DNA of 64,000 nt from Chamaecyparis obtusa (GCA_027943335.1 BSBK01000966.1:685037-749036), one strand, 5' to 3'. Numbered from the stretch's first letter, positions 35,405 to 48,483 are shown. Numbers and translations are program-made. Notes: generated by a model from the letters alone, not told the origin.

Positions 35405-38400
35405 TTAGTCCAATGAACCAATTGGGTCTTCCCTACCCTTGATTGTGTCAAGTATTGCCTCGTGGTCTGACTCACGAACCTTCCAAAGAGTTTTATTTTG
35501 TGGTCTTTCCCCATATCTGATTAAGTGGACATTTGATGCAACGATGAGGTTTGAATAATGAAGAATATTTCTATGTGTCTCCCAATCCTTGAACAACCAC
35601 AACCTAGGGTTCTTCATAGCATACTGTCTAAGCCATGTACCAGTTACAACCACTGCTCCTATAGGGTATTCTAATTCTTCACCATCGATAACTGAGCGAT
35701 CCAATTTCTTTTTAGCCTCTACACAATGAGACAAATAATAATCTGTCCCTTCTTCATTGTCTTCAGGTGCAATAACAGCAAAAACATGGCCTGTAATGAT
35801 ATAAACATAATGAGGACATTAGTTTACTAAATATTTATGATAAAGTACTAAATTTGAGATTATTTGTATGTGGAAAATACCGACCTAGTTGTACTAGATC
35901 AGATAAGTGATCAAAGTCAATGGATGATTTCATTTCTGTCAGTTGTAGTGATTCATGGGGATGATAGGAGGCAAGTGGACTCAAAATACATGTATACCAT
36001 TCATCAACCCATTCCTTTGACTCACACCCATCCCAATCTTCATCTACACATGATGAACAAAAGCACGCCATATGTCATGTGTGGATACTCCATGAACCTG
36101 CATTACAACTTCTAAAAGAGTGTAGCTCACTCGATCCTGTCAATGTACAACAATCCTCATATGGTGCAATGTTAGTTTCATCCATAAACCAAAAAAATCT
36201 ACAAACCGTAGACTCACCTTCATTACCTGGACCCATTGTAGCATTACACCACTGGACAATACATCCTGCATCTGACAATGTTGCTTTCTCTATGTACTTT
36301 AATTCTTCATGTGCTAAGGCTCTTTTAATACATGCACCTGCGCCATCATGCTCTCCCTTTCCATGACCGGCCTCTGTGAAATTCCACATATATTGAATTC
36401 TAGTAATCTTATGCATCCTGCACAACCAATAAAACATCTGTGAATTCTTGAATTGGGATGCACAATTATCTGACCAAATGATATGTCGATGATATTTTAT
36501 GCCCCTATTTGCCAAATGACCATAAAATAGTTGAAAGAAACCATGTACAAACTTTGTAGAATGTGAGCGATCATCGCTAATATAAAAATGATACTCCCTC
36601 AATATCTTCCTATTCTCCTCTGTACTGTCTGGTGCATGCATGAATGTTATATGAACAAATATAGCAACCTGTTGAGAGCTGTAATACTTTGCTTGTACCT
36701 CATTCTATGGTTGTAGTGTGTAGTTCTCTGCAAAGTCCACAACTAAAACAATAGTATCAAGTGGGAATGTGTCCTTGCACAACTTGAATTGCATATCTAA
36801 CCATTGTGCTCTATGTGTATGTCTTGCATACTCATAAATAATTTTTTTTTTAAAAATGTCCATGAACTGATACACTAGAATTTTTTCAATTACTAAATCA
36901 CATCTTTTAGCCTCTTTTCCATCTTTTAGATTGTATGTCATGGTCTTATATTTTCCAAATTCCACTATTTCATTACCGATTGCATGCGTACTCTCCATAT
37001 GTTGACAAATTGGCAAACGTCGCAAACCTCTGCAATCTATGCATGTACCATTCAAGCATGAGAGCTTGTAAAATTGTTGACCATCCACTCTTTCACATAA
37101 AATGGTAGATATTAATTCCCTTGAAGATCTAGGTGGGACATTTATGTTACAATCCTGCAAAACATTGTTAGAGTGCAAAGCTACACATATATTCCTATAA
37201 ACTTCAAAATGGTTAGAAAATTCAATATGTACCCTACAACAACAAGTTGTGTGTGTGTGATTTATCTTGACATAAAAAGGTTTACACATTTCAAAATATC
37301 TCTGACTAATTTTAATTTGAGGATACGTTTGCATAAATTTTCCAAAGAATTGTGTCTAAGTTGAATCCAAAAAATGTTTTGGATGTGGAACACGAATTCG
37401 ACTACCAATCCTCCTTCTTACAACATCTCTTTGATTAGGAGACACCCGTGTACTATTCTTCCAAAATTCTTCAATCAAGGATTTCAAAGCTTCAACAATT
37501 GCTTTATCTTTTCACGGTAGTCTACCGAAAAATGCCCATAACTCATTGCTATTTGGATCTTCCACTCTTTGACGCCTTCTCAGGGCTCTCATTAGAGACT
37601 TTCTACTTATTTTCAATTTTTTGCTTGTCTTTCTAATGAGTCGAGATTTCTTCATTTGAGTGCTTACTATCATTGATGTAAGTACACGTCGTGTGACATT
37701 ACTATCTTTCATGCGTGATGTAGAACCCACACTCTCATATGCAGTCATTAGATTCTTTACAATAGATTTTTCACTTGACTCGTCTGTCATTCTTAGCCCA
37801 AGAATCTTCATGATGGGCCTAAATTTCAGATTTCTCATTATTTCAACAAATAGTTGACATCTTCCTGTCATGTTTAAATTCTCAAAAACTAATCTCCAAA
37901 TATGATTAACATTTCTTTGACAAGTACGTGTGGGAATCTTATCAGGCATTGCTTGAAAAATGTTAGTATCAATATCAATCAAATATTTTGGTTTTCTATA
38001 TTTAATAATTCTAGGAGCATCAAAAACATTATGTGTGAATTGCACACCATCTTGAGTGTCTTCAACATGAGATGATGTTGTGCCCACACCTTCGAAAGTA
38101 GATAATGTTGTACCTTCAACATGATCAAAGAGTGTGCCCACACCTTCCGAAGTAGACAATGGTGTGCCTTCAACATGAAACATTGGTGTGCCTCCACCTT
38201 CGGAAGTAGACAATGGTGTGCCTTCAACATGAAACATTGGTGTGCCTCCACCTTTAGAAGTAGACAATGGTGTGCCTTCAACATGATACATTGGTGTGCC
38301 TCAAATATGGGATGATGATGTCTCTTGAACTTGGGAACTCGTAGATGATGTCCTCGCATCTTCATAATTCAATTGTCTCGTTGCACGCAAGTTTCTCATT

Positions 38401-38594
38401 CGTTATCTTTTTTATTCCAATTCCAATTCTCTCTTACTTTGTATTGATGTTTCATGTTCCTCATCCAAAGAAAAATCTTCTTCTATAGTATCTAATTTGT
38501 TTTGTTCATGAAGTTGTCTCATTCTTTCCCTTTTCTTCTCTTTGTCTCTTTCATGCTCTTCCGTTGTTAAATTCTTTGCTCGTTTCCTTGGCAT
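35405..38594 (-). pseudogene. two-exon DDE-transposase-like gene of an uncharacterised family
   Basis: Starts MPRKRAKNLTTEEHERDKEK at 38594. Exon 1 (38594-35885), a 94-bp intron (35884-35791, GT...ACAG) and exon 2 (35790-35405) give 1031 residues in one unbroken frame. Order: basic/charged N-terminus; 18-residue tandem repeats; a segment with cysteine pairs (TCCCRVHIEF, SCLNGTCIDCRGLRRLPIC); then DTIVLVVDFAENYTL, HRHIIWSDNCASQFKN and GHGKGEHDGAGACIKR. These three blocks resemble the acidic-residue blocks of a DDE-type family I recall from uncharacterised animal and plant proteins. Exon 2 begins HVFAVIAPEDNEEGTDYY. Seven premature stops, near 38412, 38403, 38300, 37512, 37363, 36703 and 36075, all fit C-to-T change at CAA, CAG or CGA. 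No frameshift was found. It is probably a dead DNA transposon gene; terminal repeats were not found. Confidence 0.65.
38061..38300 (-). repeat. 54-bp coding minisatellite (18-residue repeats)
   Basis: About 4.4 head-to-tail units inside the DDE-like gene encode variants of HVEGTPLSTSEGGGTPMF. The repeat is in frame, so unit changes would not break the ORF. Units nearest the C-terminal side are the most diverged. Confidence 0.85.
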
Positions 38595-38885
38595 GATGAT
38601 GATTTCTACATATCAATTGATTACAATTTTAAAAATATAATATAAATGTAAACCAATAAGTCAAATTATAATATAAACCTCTTACAATATGACAAATTAT
38701 AATATAAATTCATTACACTTATATCAAATTATGTATCAAGAACAAGTCTATAATGTGTCGATTCACTAACATCATCAACAAGTTATCCTCCCTTTATATA
38801 ACTAGATAATGCTTTAACCATTGGATGAGGGTCCACTACAATCTTCTATTGGGTGTCAAGGTATCAATTTTATTTTTTTTTCAAG

Positions 38886-39322
<437 letters not shown>

Positions 39323-39329
39323 CCCTCTT

Positions 39330-40247
39330 CCTCCCACTTTGAATATTTCTCATCACTATGTAAATCTCATAAATTTACATAGGGTGCACACCCTATAGGG
39401 CGTGCATGCTTTTTAAAAGATTTGAATTTACCAATCCTAAGGCTTGGATTTGCCTTGGAGATCCAACCCAAAGGCTTGGACGATTGAAATAGGCCTGAGA
39501 CGTGTTTTCCAGTAGACACAAAAAAATGACATCTTTTTTTGTGTTCTCCTCGTTAGGTTTACTCGTGGCTCAAGAATGCAAAAATCAGACAACGTGATAT
39601 TGTAGATCTCTCTGTTAGCTATCTAAGCATATAATTTATTTTGAATTCTAATTATGTTAAGTTTTTCAACTCTAATTTCTTTTGTGTGTATGTCCATTTT
39701 TTGTAAAAAAACCAACATGCAGTATTTTGGGCATAGATTTTGGCTCGTTCATCGAATTTTGCAATAAGTTACATTTTTAGAAACTATCCATTCTACACAC
39801 TTTAAAAAAAAGAAAATTTAATTTTCAATTAGTTTTAAATGATTTCTAGGGGGAGCACATAGAAATTTCATGTTTTCAGGATGTGTGCACTTCGTAAATT
39901 CATAAAAAATTATATGCTCATAAAAAAAATTACCAAAAAAATCCAGGATAAACTACACGATGTTAGCTAACTTCTCACTAGAGCAATTAAAAAAATTCAA
40001 AAAAAAAGTTAACATTTTAGGGGGAGCACACCAGATGCTATGTTATGTTTTTGGACAAAAAATAGGACCACTTTTTGTGCTCCCCCTTTTTGAGGGCCTT
40101 AATCTGCACCATTTTCAAAATAAGTTAGTAGTTTAGGAACTAGATTCAGAGTATTACAACTCTTGTTTTTGTCACATCTCAAAATTTTGAGTCTAACTAT
40201 CTTCAATTTCTTGTTGAAGTTCAGAGTTTTCTGATTTCAGGAAAAAA
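39330..40247. other. about 900 bp without recognisable gene
   Basis: It contains GGGTGCACACCCTATAGGG (39379 region), a near-palindrome, and several GGGGGAGCACA-type segments near 39849 and 40020. Such GGGGGAG motifs are frequent in copia 3' regions, so this may be degraded interior of the copia relic that follows. Confidence 0.35.
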
Positions 40248-40533
40248 GTGGCAACTTATACCCCCTTTTTGGTCCCCCATCTTTGTGCACTTATCCTCTA
40301 TGATAATAGAAGTGCCATCAACATGTTAAAGAATCTAGTCATGCATTCAAGGACTAAGCATACTCTAATTAATTACTATTTGTTGAGGGAGAAAGTAATT
40401 GAGAAAAAAGATAAGCTAGAGCATGTTTCTACAAAGGAGTAGATTGGTGACATCTTTACAAAGCCTCTTCTAAGAGAGACCTTCGAGTACCTAAGAAACA
40501 AATCAAGAGTGATGTCACTTTCATCCATTTACT
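40248..40533 (+). pseudogene. copia RNase H C-terminal remnant
   Basis: ALILYDNRSAINMLKN, MHSRTKHTLINYYLLREKV and LEHVSTKE-stop-IGDIFTKPLL match the end of copia RNase H (DN.SAI, HSRTKHI, DIFTKPL). One TAG replaces a Gln. The rest of pol is absent to the left. It is the tail of a copia element whose polypurine tract and LTR follow. Confidence 0.85.
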
Positions 40534-40697
40534 AAGTTCTCAAGAGAAACATGTATTCAGGGGGAGCTACTCATCGTCCTCTTGATATTGATGTCAAAGG
40601 GGGAGAAGTTGAGTTAGGGGGAGCCTTACAGTTAAGGGAAGTTGTTTGACCCATTTGTACTCAAAAGATTAATCTTTATACAACTACCATCAATGAC

Positions 40698-40709
40698 AAA
40701 GGAGGAGAT
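40698..40709 (+). promoter_or_regulatory. polypurine tract of the copia relic
   Basis: AAAGGAGGAGAT precedes TGTTGGAATATTG at 40710, the typical polypurine-tract/LTR junction of copia elements. Confidence 0.7.
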
Positions 40710-41790
40710 TGTTGGAATATTGTCATTGATGTCAAACGTGGCATGATTGTTATCATTGATGTCAAAGGACCAATCAATGTCATTCAAGTTAAATAATTTA
40801 AGGGAGAAATAATATTTTATTTTGGACGATACATTCATGTTCTTTTTTGGCCAACCTATTTCTTCACAAGTTATTTTTTGGCCAACCTATTTTTTTTGCA
40901 AGTTGCTTTCTTGGGCAACCTATTTTTTCTTTTTGGCTAATCTTTTTTAAGTTTCTTTTTGGCCAACCTACTTTGCATGACTTGCTTTTTTGTCGATCTA
41001 GTTAGAATTTAGGGTATTTTAAATAAATAAAAATTGTTGGCCAACCTAGTCAAGGGGCCATAACCTTTGGTGAATGGTTGCATTCAAGGGAATATAAATT
41101 GAGTTCAATTGAATTTTATTTGATCACCATTTATTGATTATAATTGATAATTTTAGTGTAGACCTGTTACAAAAGAAGAGTAGATTCACAAGAAGAAATC
41201 AAACATACTTGAGAGCACATTTATGAAATAAAATCAAACTTTTCGGAGTAGATATAAGGAAAATTTTTGTGAAGATATCTTTCAAATTTGAGAGTATTTT
41301 TTGAAGATCAGGTATTATAGATCCAAGCGAAGATGTATATAATATTTAAGGGAAAATTCTTAAAGGACATTTTGTTGATATTGTGAGAAGATTTTTAAAT
41401 TTTCTAGATCAAATCCAAAACACTAGTATTACCTTGCATTTCAAAGGTTCAAGCCTTCTACTCTAAGAGATTGAGAGGATGGTTCCTCTTATTGAAAGAG
41501 ATTGGAGTCTATTCTTGAGTTGGAGATCAATGGACGGGATTGAAATCTCTTACAGGTTGGTGCCTATGAAGTGTAAGAAGTTTCTTATAAAATGAAATAT
41601 GTTATCGTGGTTTTCTTTTGTAAGGGTTTCCATGTAAAATTGTATGTGCATCTTGTGTTCCTTTTACTAGATCTTAATTGTGTGAATTTTTTGTTCATTG
41701 CTTTAAGATTGCTTATAGTTGCTAAAGTTTGAAAGTGAAAATGTTGTTCTTATACTGATTCATCCTCCCTCTCAGTATAAGTGTGTGCAT
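40710..41790 (+). repeat. probable 3' LTR of the copia relic
   Basis: Starts TGTTGGAATATTGTCATTGA after the polypurine tract. The 3' border is uncertain, near the CATCCTCCCTCTCAGTATAAG region at 41760-41790, which resembles the LTR ends at 50880 and 57950. No second copy is in the window. Confidence 0.55.
40843..41010 (+). repeat. degenerate short tandem repeats (TTTTGGCCAACCTATTT)
   Basis: Four to five imperfect copies of TTTTTGGCCAACCTATTT joined by T-rich spacers of 15-25 bp lie within the LTR. They may act as a promoter-region repeat; that role is inference. Confidence 0.6.
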
Positions 41791-43701
41791 GTTTTCTTCA
41801 CTTTTTCCTATTTTAATGGTGCAATTTTCATACCATACCAATTCCTTTTTAGTTTTGAAACTATTTTGAGTAAATATCTTAACATAGTTGCATAACATCT
41901 CCTATCATTTTCCCCTAATTATTGGAAGAAAAATTAGTAGTTGTTTTACAATAATTGATTAGATCTTTGGTATCCAAAGACATTCAATTAAACATTTATT
42001 TGTATCCCAGAGTCATTCAACACCTTGGCTCCAATGGAGCATTCATTAAGAATCTTTTGATTTGGAGTACCAACAAGAATCTACTTTACATAAAATTCAC
42101 TCGAGCATATGTATACTTCAAGAGTATGTCTTTGATATTCTACATAATTGTAAGGTCAATCTTATCAAAGGGGTGACTTAAGAGAACTTCGCCATTGCAT
42201 TCTAACAATTTTCTAAATTTCATTTTAAACATTGGGAGTCCTTAACAGTTAGCAAATAGCATCAATTAATAAAACTATATCATAAAAGTTTGTAGTGCAC
42301 TAACTCAAGAGTGTGTGTTAAAAATTAGATTGACATCATACAAGATTAATATAATTTACAGAATCAATCCATGTTTTGATCGTAGGACGATTCCTAATAG
42401 AAATTTCCAAGATAAAATAATAGGTGAAATTTATGCAACGTCGATTTTTATTTTCATCATATTTCCCACACATAATTATCCTTTTCTTAACAATTAAATT
42501 CATAAAATTAAATTTATTGTTCAATCATCCATTCTTGAATATTCAATTATTTATTCTAAGTAAATATCAGATTTTGATTAATTTTTATATATTTAAATTT
42601 ATTATTTGAGAACAACCCGCAATGCAGTGATAAGTTGCAAGCCTCTCATTTAAGAAGTCTTAGATTACCAATCTGAAAAAAAAACATATATTATTTTCAA
42701 TCCAAACTAACTCATCTATAAATTTTTCATTATCTAATTAATGTCATTGTAGGAGTAAAATTCAACTTTGAAAGGAGAAAAATGACACTGAAGATATCTG
42801 AATCAATGTAATGCTTTTATATAAGAAAATGCTAGAATATCATCTATGGGAAAATAAATATTTCCACCCTACAATAATCTGGTCATAAGTAAAAATCAAA
42901 CAATAGGTAACCATTATATCTAGATTAATAAGGTTAATATTGAATGTAAGTATAATAAAAGGCTCATTGCCCAAATAGATGACAAGTCTATTGAGAACAA
43001 CATTTTATACTATTGAGAATAATATTTTTAAACTACCCAAACATACATACCCTAAAGGTTTATAAGATACAATCTTGGAAGTCATTTAATAAGCAATATT
43101 TTCTAGCTAGATTAGAAAAAAAATACAATACTACACATGGGAAAAATGAGTACAAAATGAAAACATAACAAGAAATTAAATTTATATGCACAACGTGTAG
43201 AAAATCACATTGATCAATTAATTGTTCAATTTGGTACGTAGGAAATAGTCCAACTAGCATTTTTTGTAGTATTAGTTGTCATTATGATCTGAGTATGACA
43301 AAATCTTATTTAAAGGGGTAGAGATTGGCTAAATAACACTTGTTAAAAAGAATCCAAATATAAGCTTTGGTATTTTGGTACTTGAAATTGTTAGAATTAC
43401 AACTAGTATTGTTTCATAGTATTAGTTGTCACTTTGGTCTAAGTATGAAATATTTATCCCAATAAACGGGTAGAGATCTAGACTAAATAATACTTGTTAG
43501 AAAGAAAGCTTTAGAAGACTCTTAGTGCTTGAAATTGTTATAATTATAAAGACTAGGATAAGGATCCTAAAAATTAATAAAAAGTGAATTAAGAATTTTA
43601 GAATGTTAAGGAATGTTAGTTACAAAATGTTAAGGTTGGGAGAATGGGAAAGAAGAAAACAAAATGATTTGAATTATTTCTGGATTTCTCCCTTCTACAT
43701 T
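41791..43701. other. AT-rich intergenic stretch
   Basis: No coding pattern. The only structure seen is an approximately 150-bp direct duplication (43267-43553). Small open frames of about 60-70 codons here have no recognisable motif. Confidence 0.45.
43267..43553. repeat. imperfect direct duplication, about 150-bp unit
   Basis: The phrase beginning TAGTATTAGTTGTCA is found at about 43267 and again at about 43418. Both copies continue through a TAGAGAT...CTAAATAA.ACTTGTTA block and end with CTTGAAATTGTTA.AATTA. Copies differ by substitutions and small indels. Confidence 0.7.
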
Positions 43702-43715
43702 AATTGAAAGAACTA
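43702..43715. repeat. LINE target site duplication, left copy
   Basis: AATTGAAAGAACTA, repeated exactly at 48484-48497. It is followed by TTTTTT, the complement of a short poly(A) tail of a LINE on -. Confidence 0.85.
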
Positions 43716-43978
43716 TTTTTTGATTAAGTAAAACAGGTTTTACAGGGTGCTTGAAACCCACAAGATTAGTACAGAAACATACATGAGACAGTCCACATAA
43801 AGCCCAGGGCCGGAAAACCACAGCCAAACAGAATAGGCCAGGAGAGAGATAGTCAGGGCACCACCCATAAGACAAACAAAAGAAAGGACAAGGTCAAGAG
43901 AAGTAAACAAAAAGCAACTGCACCCGCCCACCAAATGAGGAGTCAAGTTTGTAAGATTTTTCCTTCTGTACACTGGAC

Positions 43979-46900
43979 TCATTCCTTTTCAAGGATACTC
44001 TTCACTTCTTTGGGAAAGTCATCACCGTTATGCCAAGTCAACTTAGCTTCCTTCATGACAGCCAGGTTGGCAAACTAGTCTGCCGCTCCATTGGCTTCCC
44101 TATACACATGGGTGATGAACACCTTCTCAAAGGAATTAAGGATGGCCTAAGTTTTAGCTATAATGTTGGCTATAGTCCAAGAGGGAGGGTGAGAAAGGTT
44201 GAAGCAATTGATAATGTTCATCGAATCTCCTTCCAGCCAAAGCCACTTAACCCTCTGATCTTTAGCAAGTTTGGTGACTTGAAGAGCCACATAGGCTTCA
44301 ACATAGTGATTTGTCTGAGCACCCAAGGGGAGACTGGTAGCTGATGTGCCAATGCCGAAGCTATTTTTTATTATTCCTCTACTGCCTACAAGACCAGGGT
44401 TCCCTTTTGCCATGCCGTCAAAATTGGCCTTGGTCCAACCAGTCGGGGGACTAGTCCACACACAGTTCTATCTTTTTTCCTGAGTAGTAGCCCGGGCCTT
44501 TCCTGCAAGAGGGTTAGATCTTCCACAGTAGATAAAATTCTCCTTAACAACATGAATGATTTTTTCAAAGATAATTTTAGAAGGAGAGGAACAGTCACAA
44601 AAGATGTAATTATTGTGCTCCTTCTAGACCCCCCAACAAAAATGAGGAAGAATCCAGGTACAGAGTAATTTGAAGTCCTGATCAAACCTTTTGAAGACCC
44701 ATTGGGAGAAGAGATCATTGAAAGACAAGGGGAAAACACCATGAGAGATTCAGGACCGAAAAGAGGAGTTTCCAGATTTGACTAACAAAGGAACAGTGGA
44801 TGAAGAGGTGATCCACAGACTCCTCTTGACATTTGTAGAGAACACATCTGTTAGTGAACTAGAACCCATGCTTGGTGAGATTATCCACCGTGAGGATACA
44901 GTTTTGAAGCATGAGCAAGAAGAAGACATTGATTTTGGGCGTGAGACTAGGAATCCAAGCTCTGGCCCACAGAAGATTCGAGTCATGGATATGAGTGGTC
45001 AATGAAGAATAGGCCGAAGCCACAGTATAATTCCCATCCAAAGAATCCTCCCAGATAATCTTGTCCTACTTGGGAGATAGAGTGACCGCATTGAGAGAAG
45101 TCATCAGAGGAGACAGGTCTTGAGAAATATGAGTGAGATCTACCCATTTGTCATCCCTTTTGTAATTACAGACTTGATTCCCATAGGTTTGAGAGCAGAT
45201 GAGTCTCCAGGTGTTTAGAGTATCAATATTTCTCAAGCTACCCATCTGAAGCCAATTGTCATTCCAGAAATTGACAGAGTGACCATCTCTGATTTTCCAC
45301 TTTTCCCTGGATTTAGCTAGCTCCTTGGTGGCAAGAAGACCATTCCAGATGATGGAACCTTTGGGGGAATCTGCCTCTTCAAAGAACTTGTTGGGTGAGT
45401 TATGCAAGAGGTATGTTTCTTCAAAGGTATCCATCCATTCTCCAATGCTATTGAAAATTCTCTTGATCTATTTGGCTTGGAGGGCTTTGTTGAAAGGTCT
45501 CAATTTCCTTAAACCTAGGCCACCAGTAGTTTTTGGTTGGCACACTTTCTCCCAGGCAATTAGGGGAATGTGCTAGTGTTCCTTAGTGCCAGACCAGAGG
45601 AATCTTATCTAGATTCTTTCCATGGCTTCTGCGGCTTTAGCTGGGATAGGGAAGAGGCTTAGGGCATAGGTGGGAAGATTTTGTAAAGTGGCCTTAACTA
45701 GTTGGATCTTACCTACCTGGCTAAGGATGACCCCTTTCCAACTGACAAGCTTCCTGTTAAATCTATCTATCAGTTTGTTCCAAAAAGCATCTTCAGGTTT
45801 GACACCTAAGGGCAGCCCCAAGTAGGTAGAGGGTAAGGTGTCAATGCCGCATCCCATTATTTGAGCAATTTTCCTTTGTGTTGCTTCAAGGGTATTAATG
45901 AAGAAAAGAGCACTTTTATTCCAGTTGGTAGTTTGGCCAGTAGCCCTGGTATAATTGTTAAGAATATCCTTCACCACTCTAGCTTCTCCCACCAAAGCCT
46001 CACCTCCAAGAATGGTATCATCCATGAATTGCTGATGTGTAAAGACAATGCCACTGGATGAGGGATTGATGCCTTTCAGGTCCCCATTCATTTTAGAAGC
46101 CGAGAAAAGTCTCCCTAGGCACTCAGCAAGAATGATGAAGAGAATTGGGGAGAGAGGGTCCCCTTGTCTCAGGCCCCTGGAAGGTTTGAAGAAGGCAGAT
46201 AGGGAGCCATTAATCATGACCACCAAGGATGGGGTTGAGATGATTTGGAAGAGAAGCTTGTAGGAGTGGGAGTTGAAACCAAAAGCTTCAAGAAATCTGA
46301 GAAGAAACTGCTAGTCCACCCGGTCATAGGCCTTGGAGAGGTCAATCTTGAGAAGAAAGCCTTCCCTTTTTCCTTCTTCAAGAGAATGAATAACTTCATG
46401 CACCATCATTATGGAGTCCAGGATCTGTCTGCCAGGCACAAAGCCAGATTGCTGCTACAAGATCAAAGAAGGGAGGACTTTGAGAATCCTAGAGGTGATA
46501 ACCTTGGCGATGATCTTAAGGAAGGAATTGCAAAGGCTTATAGGTCTGAAATACTCAAAAGAGTCTACTCCAGAAGTGAAAGAAGAACATAGGGAAGCCA
46601 TCTAGACCAGGGGCTTTGTCCCATGGAAGAGAGTCCAGAGCTTTCTTGACCTCAGTCATGTCTAGGATAGAGTATAAGTCTTTATTTTGAAGTTCAGTGA
46701 TGATTCTTGATATATTATCAAGGAGATAGCCTTGGTCTCGTTCATATATCCCTTGATCTTTTGAGAGGAGCTGAGAAAAGTAAGTAATTGCCTCATCCAC
46801 TATATCCTTGTCCTCCTTAAGATCTTGGTCTCCCTTCTTGATTCCACTTATCCTGTTAGCAACTCTATGTCTCATAGTGGAAATGTGGAAAAAATGAGTA

Positions 46901-47980
46901 TTGTGGTCCCCTTCCCTAAGCTAGATGGATCTTGACCTCTGCTTCTAGAAGGTTCCTCTTGCCCAATAATATTATGGTAATCTGAAAGGATGGCTTTTTA
47001 TTTTTGCATTCTTTCTTCATCATAGCCCTGATTCTGGATTTCAAATTGAATATAGTTAAGTTCATTGAGAGTCTTATCTTTACAGGTAAAGATGTGACCA
47101 AATTCCTCTATGTTCCAATTTTTAATGTTACTTTTGATATTCCTTAACTTTTTTTCCACTCTAAACATGGCTATGCCTTCAATGTCTATGTTCCACCACT
47201 CTTTGATTTTATTGAGCAAGTTAGGATGGGAAACCCACATCTTTTCAAATCTAAAGGGAAAGTTCCTTTTCTTGTTAGTCTGATCCAGGGAAAGCGAGAT
47301 GGGAGAGTGGTTTGAGCCAACACGAACCAGGGAAAAGAGGTTGAGACTATAGCGGTTCAGCCATTCTGATGAATACAAGGCCATATCCAAACAAACTTGA
47401 ATGCAGTCCAAACCAATCCTCCTATTAGACTAGGTGAATTCAGCACCGTGACGATTCGCATCTAGCAAAGCCAAGTCATTGATGAAGTCCATTAGGTCTT
47501 GCCTTCTTTCAGAATCAGGTGCTATTCCTCCCTTTTTTCCCCTTCTTTAAGTGGGGTGTTGAAGTCCCCCATAATGATACCTTTAGTCCAGTTGAGAGGG
47601 GCGATGGTGGATTTGATCTTGTTCTAGTAGGTCTTTCTATCTCTTTTTGAATTAGGAGCATAAATATTCAAAATAAACCAACTTTCATCATCTTTTATTC
47701 CAGTAAAATGCATGAGAAGTAGGTTACCTCCTTCATAGATGACATCGGCTCTGAGGTCATGCGAGTTCCACATAGTGATAAGGCCCCCTAAAGCTCCCTT
47801 TGAGCTAGTTGCTCTGTTATTCATAGCTTTGCTGAATTTAATTTTCTCTAACTTATCCTTTTGCATTTTTGTTTCCTCGATTAAGAAAATGTTAGGTCTA
47901 TGATCTCTTATCATATTTCTTATGATGTCCTGCTTGTGTGAGCTATTTAGCCCACAAATGTTCCAAGAGATGACTTTCAT
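43979..47980 (-). pseudogene. LINE ORF2: endonuclease, RT, zf-RVT, RNase H
   Basis: Starts MKVISWNICGLNSSHKQD at 47980 (AP endonuclease; IFLIEETKM and later IIMGDFNTPL carry its catalytic-type residues). The linker FRFEKMWVSHPNLL follows. RT has WDKAPGLDGFP, LLKIDLSKAYDRVD, LRQGDPLSPILF and QFMDDTILGG, where the usual catalytic FADD is FMDD with both Asp retained. Then comes a zf-RVT-like WARAWIPSLTPKINVFF. The C-terminal RNase H starts WTKANFDGMAKGNPGL and ends HVYREANGAADYFANLAVM. Many stops and frameshifts break the frame, notably near 46230-46560, 45600, 45065 and 44860. Length and domain order are those of plant L1 elements. Confidence 0.88.
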
Positions 47981-48047
47981 TTCTTTATGGGGGTGCTGTA
48001 AGCTTGGATAGAAACTTGGTTTCCATCCTTTTTATTCAGGCTCACTT

Positions 48048-48420
48048 CTACTTGCCTATAATGGCTTGTCCTTTTTCTTTCTGGGGTGTAGTTTCTACCC
48101 CTTCCCTATGCCTTCTGGTGGTTACTGGGGAAATTGGAGATGGGTCTCTGCTACTTGATTTCTTCTTCTTGTGAATTGAGATCCATCCCACCTTATCTTC
48201 CTTATGCTTGGCAAAGAGCTCCGCCATGATGTTGAATTGATTTGGGGAAGCTGAGACCATCAGGTCCTCAATCTATTGGTACTTCCTAGATTCTTGCAAT
48301 TCTGGGCAAGGAACAGAGTTGTTCATACCCACCACAGGGTGAGCAATGGACTCTAGGACCAGGGAGATAGAGATGGTGCCAGAGCATGAGTCACCTCCTT
48401 CAATCTGAACTTCATTAACA
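48048..48420 (-). pseudogene. LINE ORF1 C-terminal part
   Basis: Immediately upstream of ORF2 on -. The frame reads SISLVLESIAHPVVGMNN, then after one TAG (Gln context) NQFNIMAELFAKHKEDKVGW and a Lys/Arg/Ser-rich tail (KKKKSSSRDPSP). No DUF4283 core is left, consistent with 5' truncation of the insertion. Confidence 0.55.
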
Positions 48421-48483
48421 TAGAATAGAAGTAACATAATCAATTCGAACTTCAGAGTTGTTCATACCCGCCGCAGGGGGAGC

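Larger units (their letters stand above)
43716..48483 (-). mobile_element. nearly complete L1-type LINE
   Basis: A 4.77-kb insertion bounded by a perfect 14-bp duplication, with an A6 tail at its 3' end (left side on +). It contains the end of ORF1 and a whole ORF2. The ORF1 start is missing, so it is probably 5'-truncated, and the 5' junction is rearranged. Confidence 0.88.

Noticed and set aside
38061..38300. CRISPR-like spaced repeats
   Set aside because: The units are contiguous, in frame with a gene and imperfect; it is a coding minisatellite in plant DNA.
39379..39410. GGGTGCACACCC / CCCTATAGGG near-palindrome as a transposon end
   Set aside because: No inverted partner was found near the DDE-like gene or elsewhere in the window.
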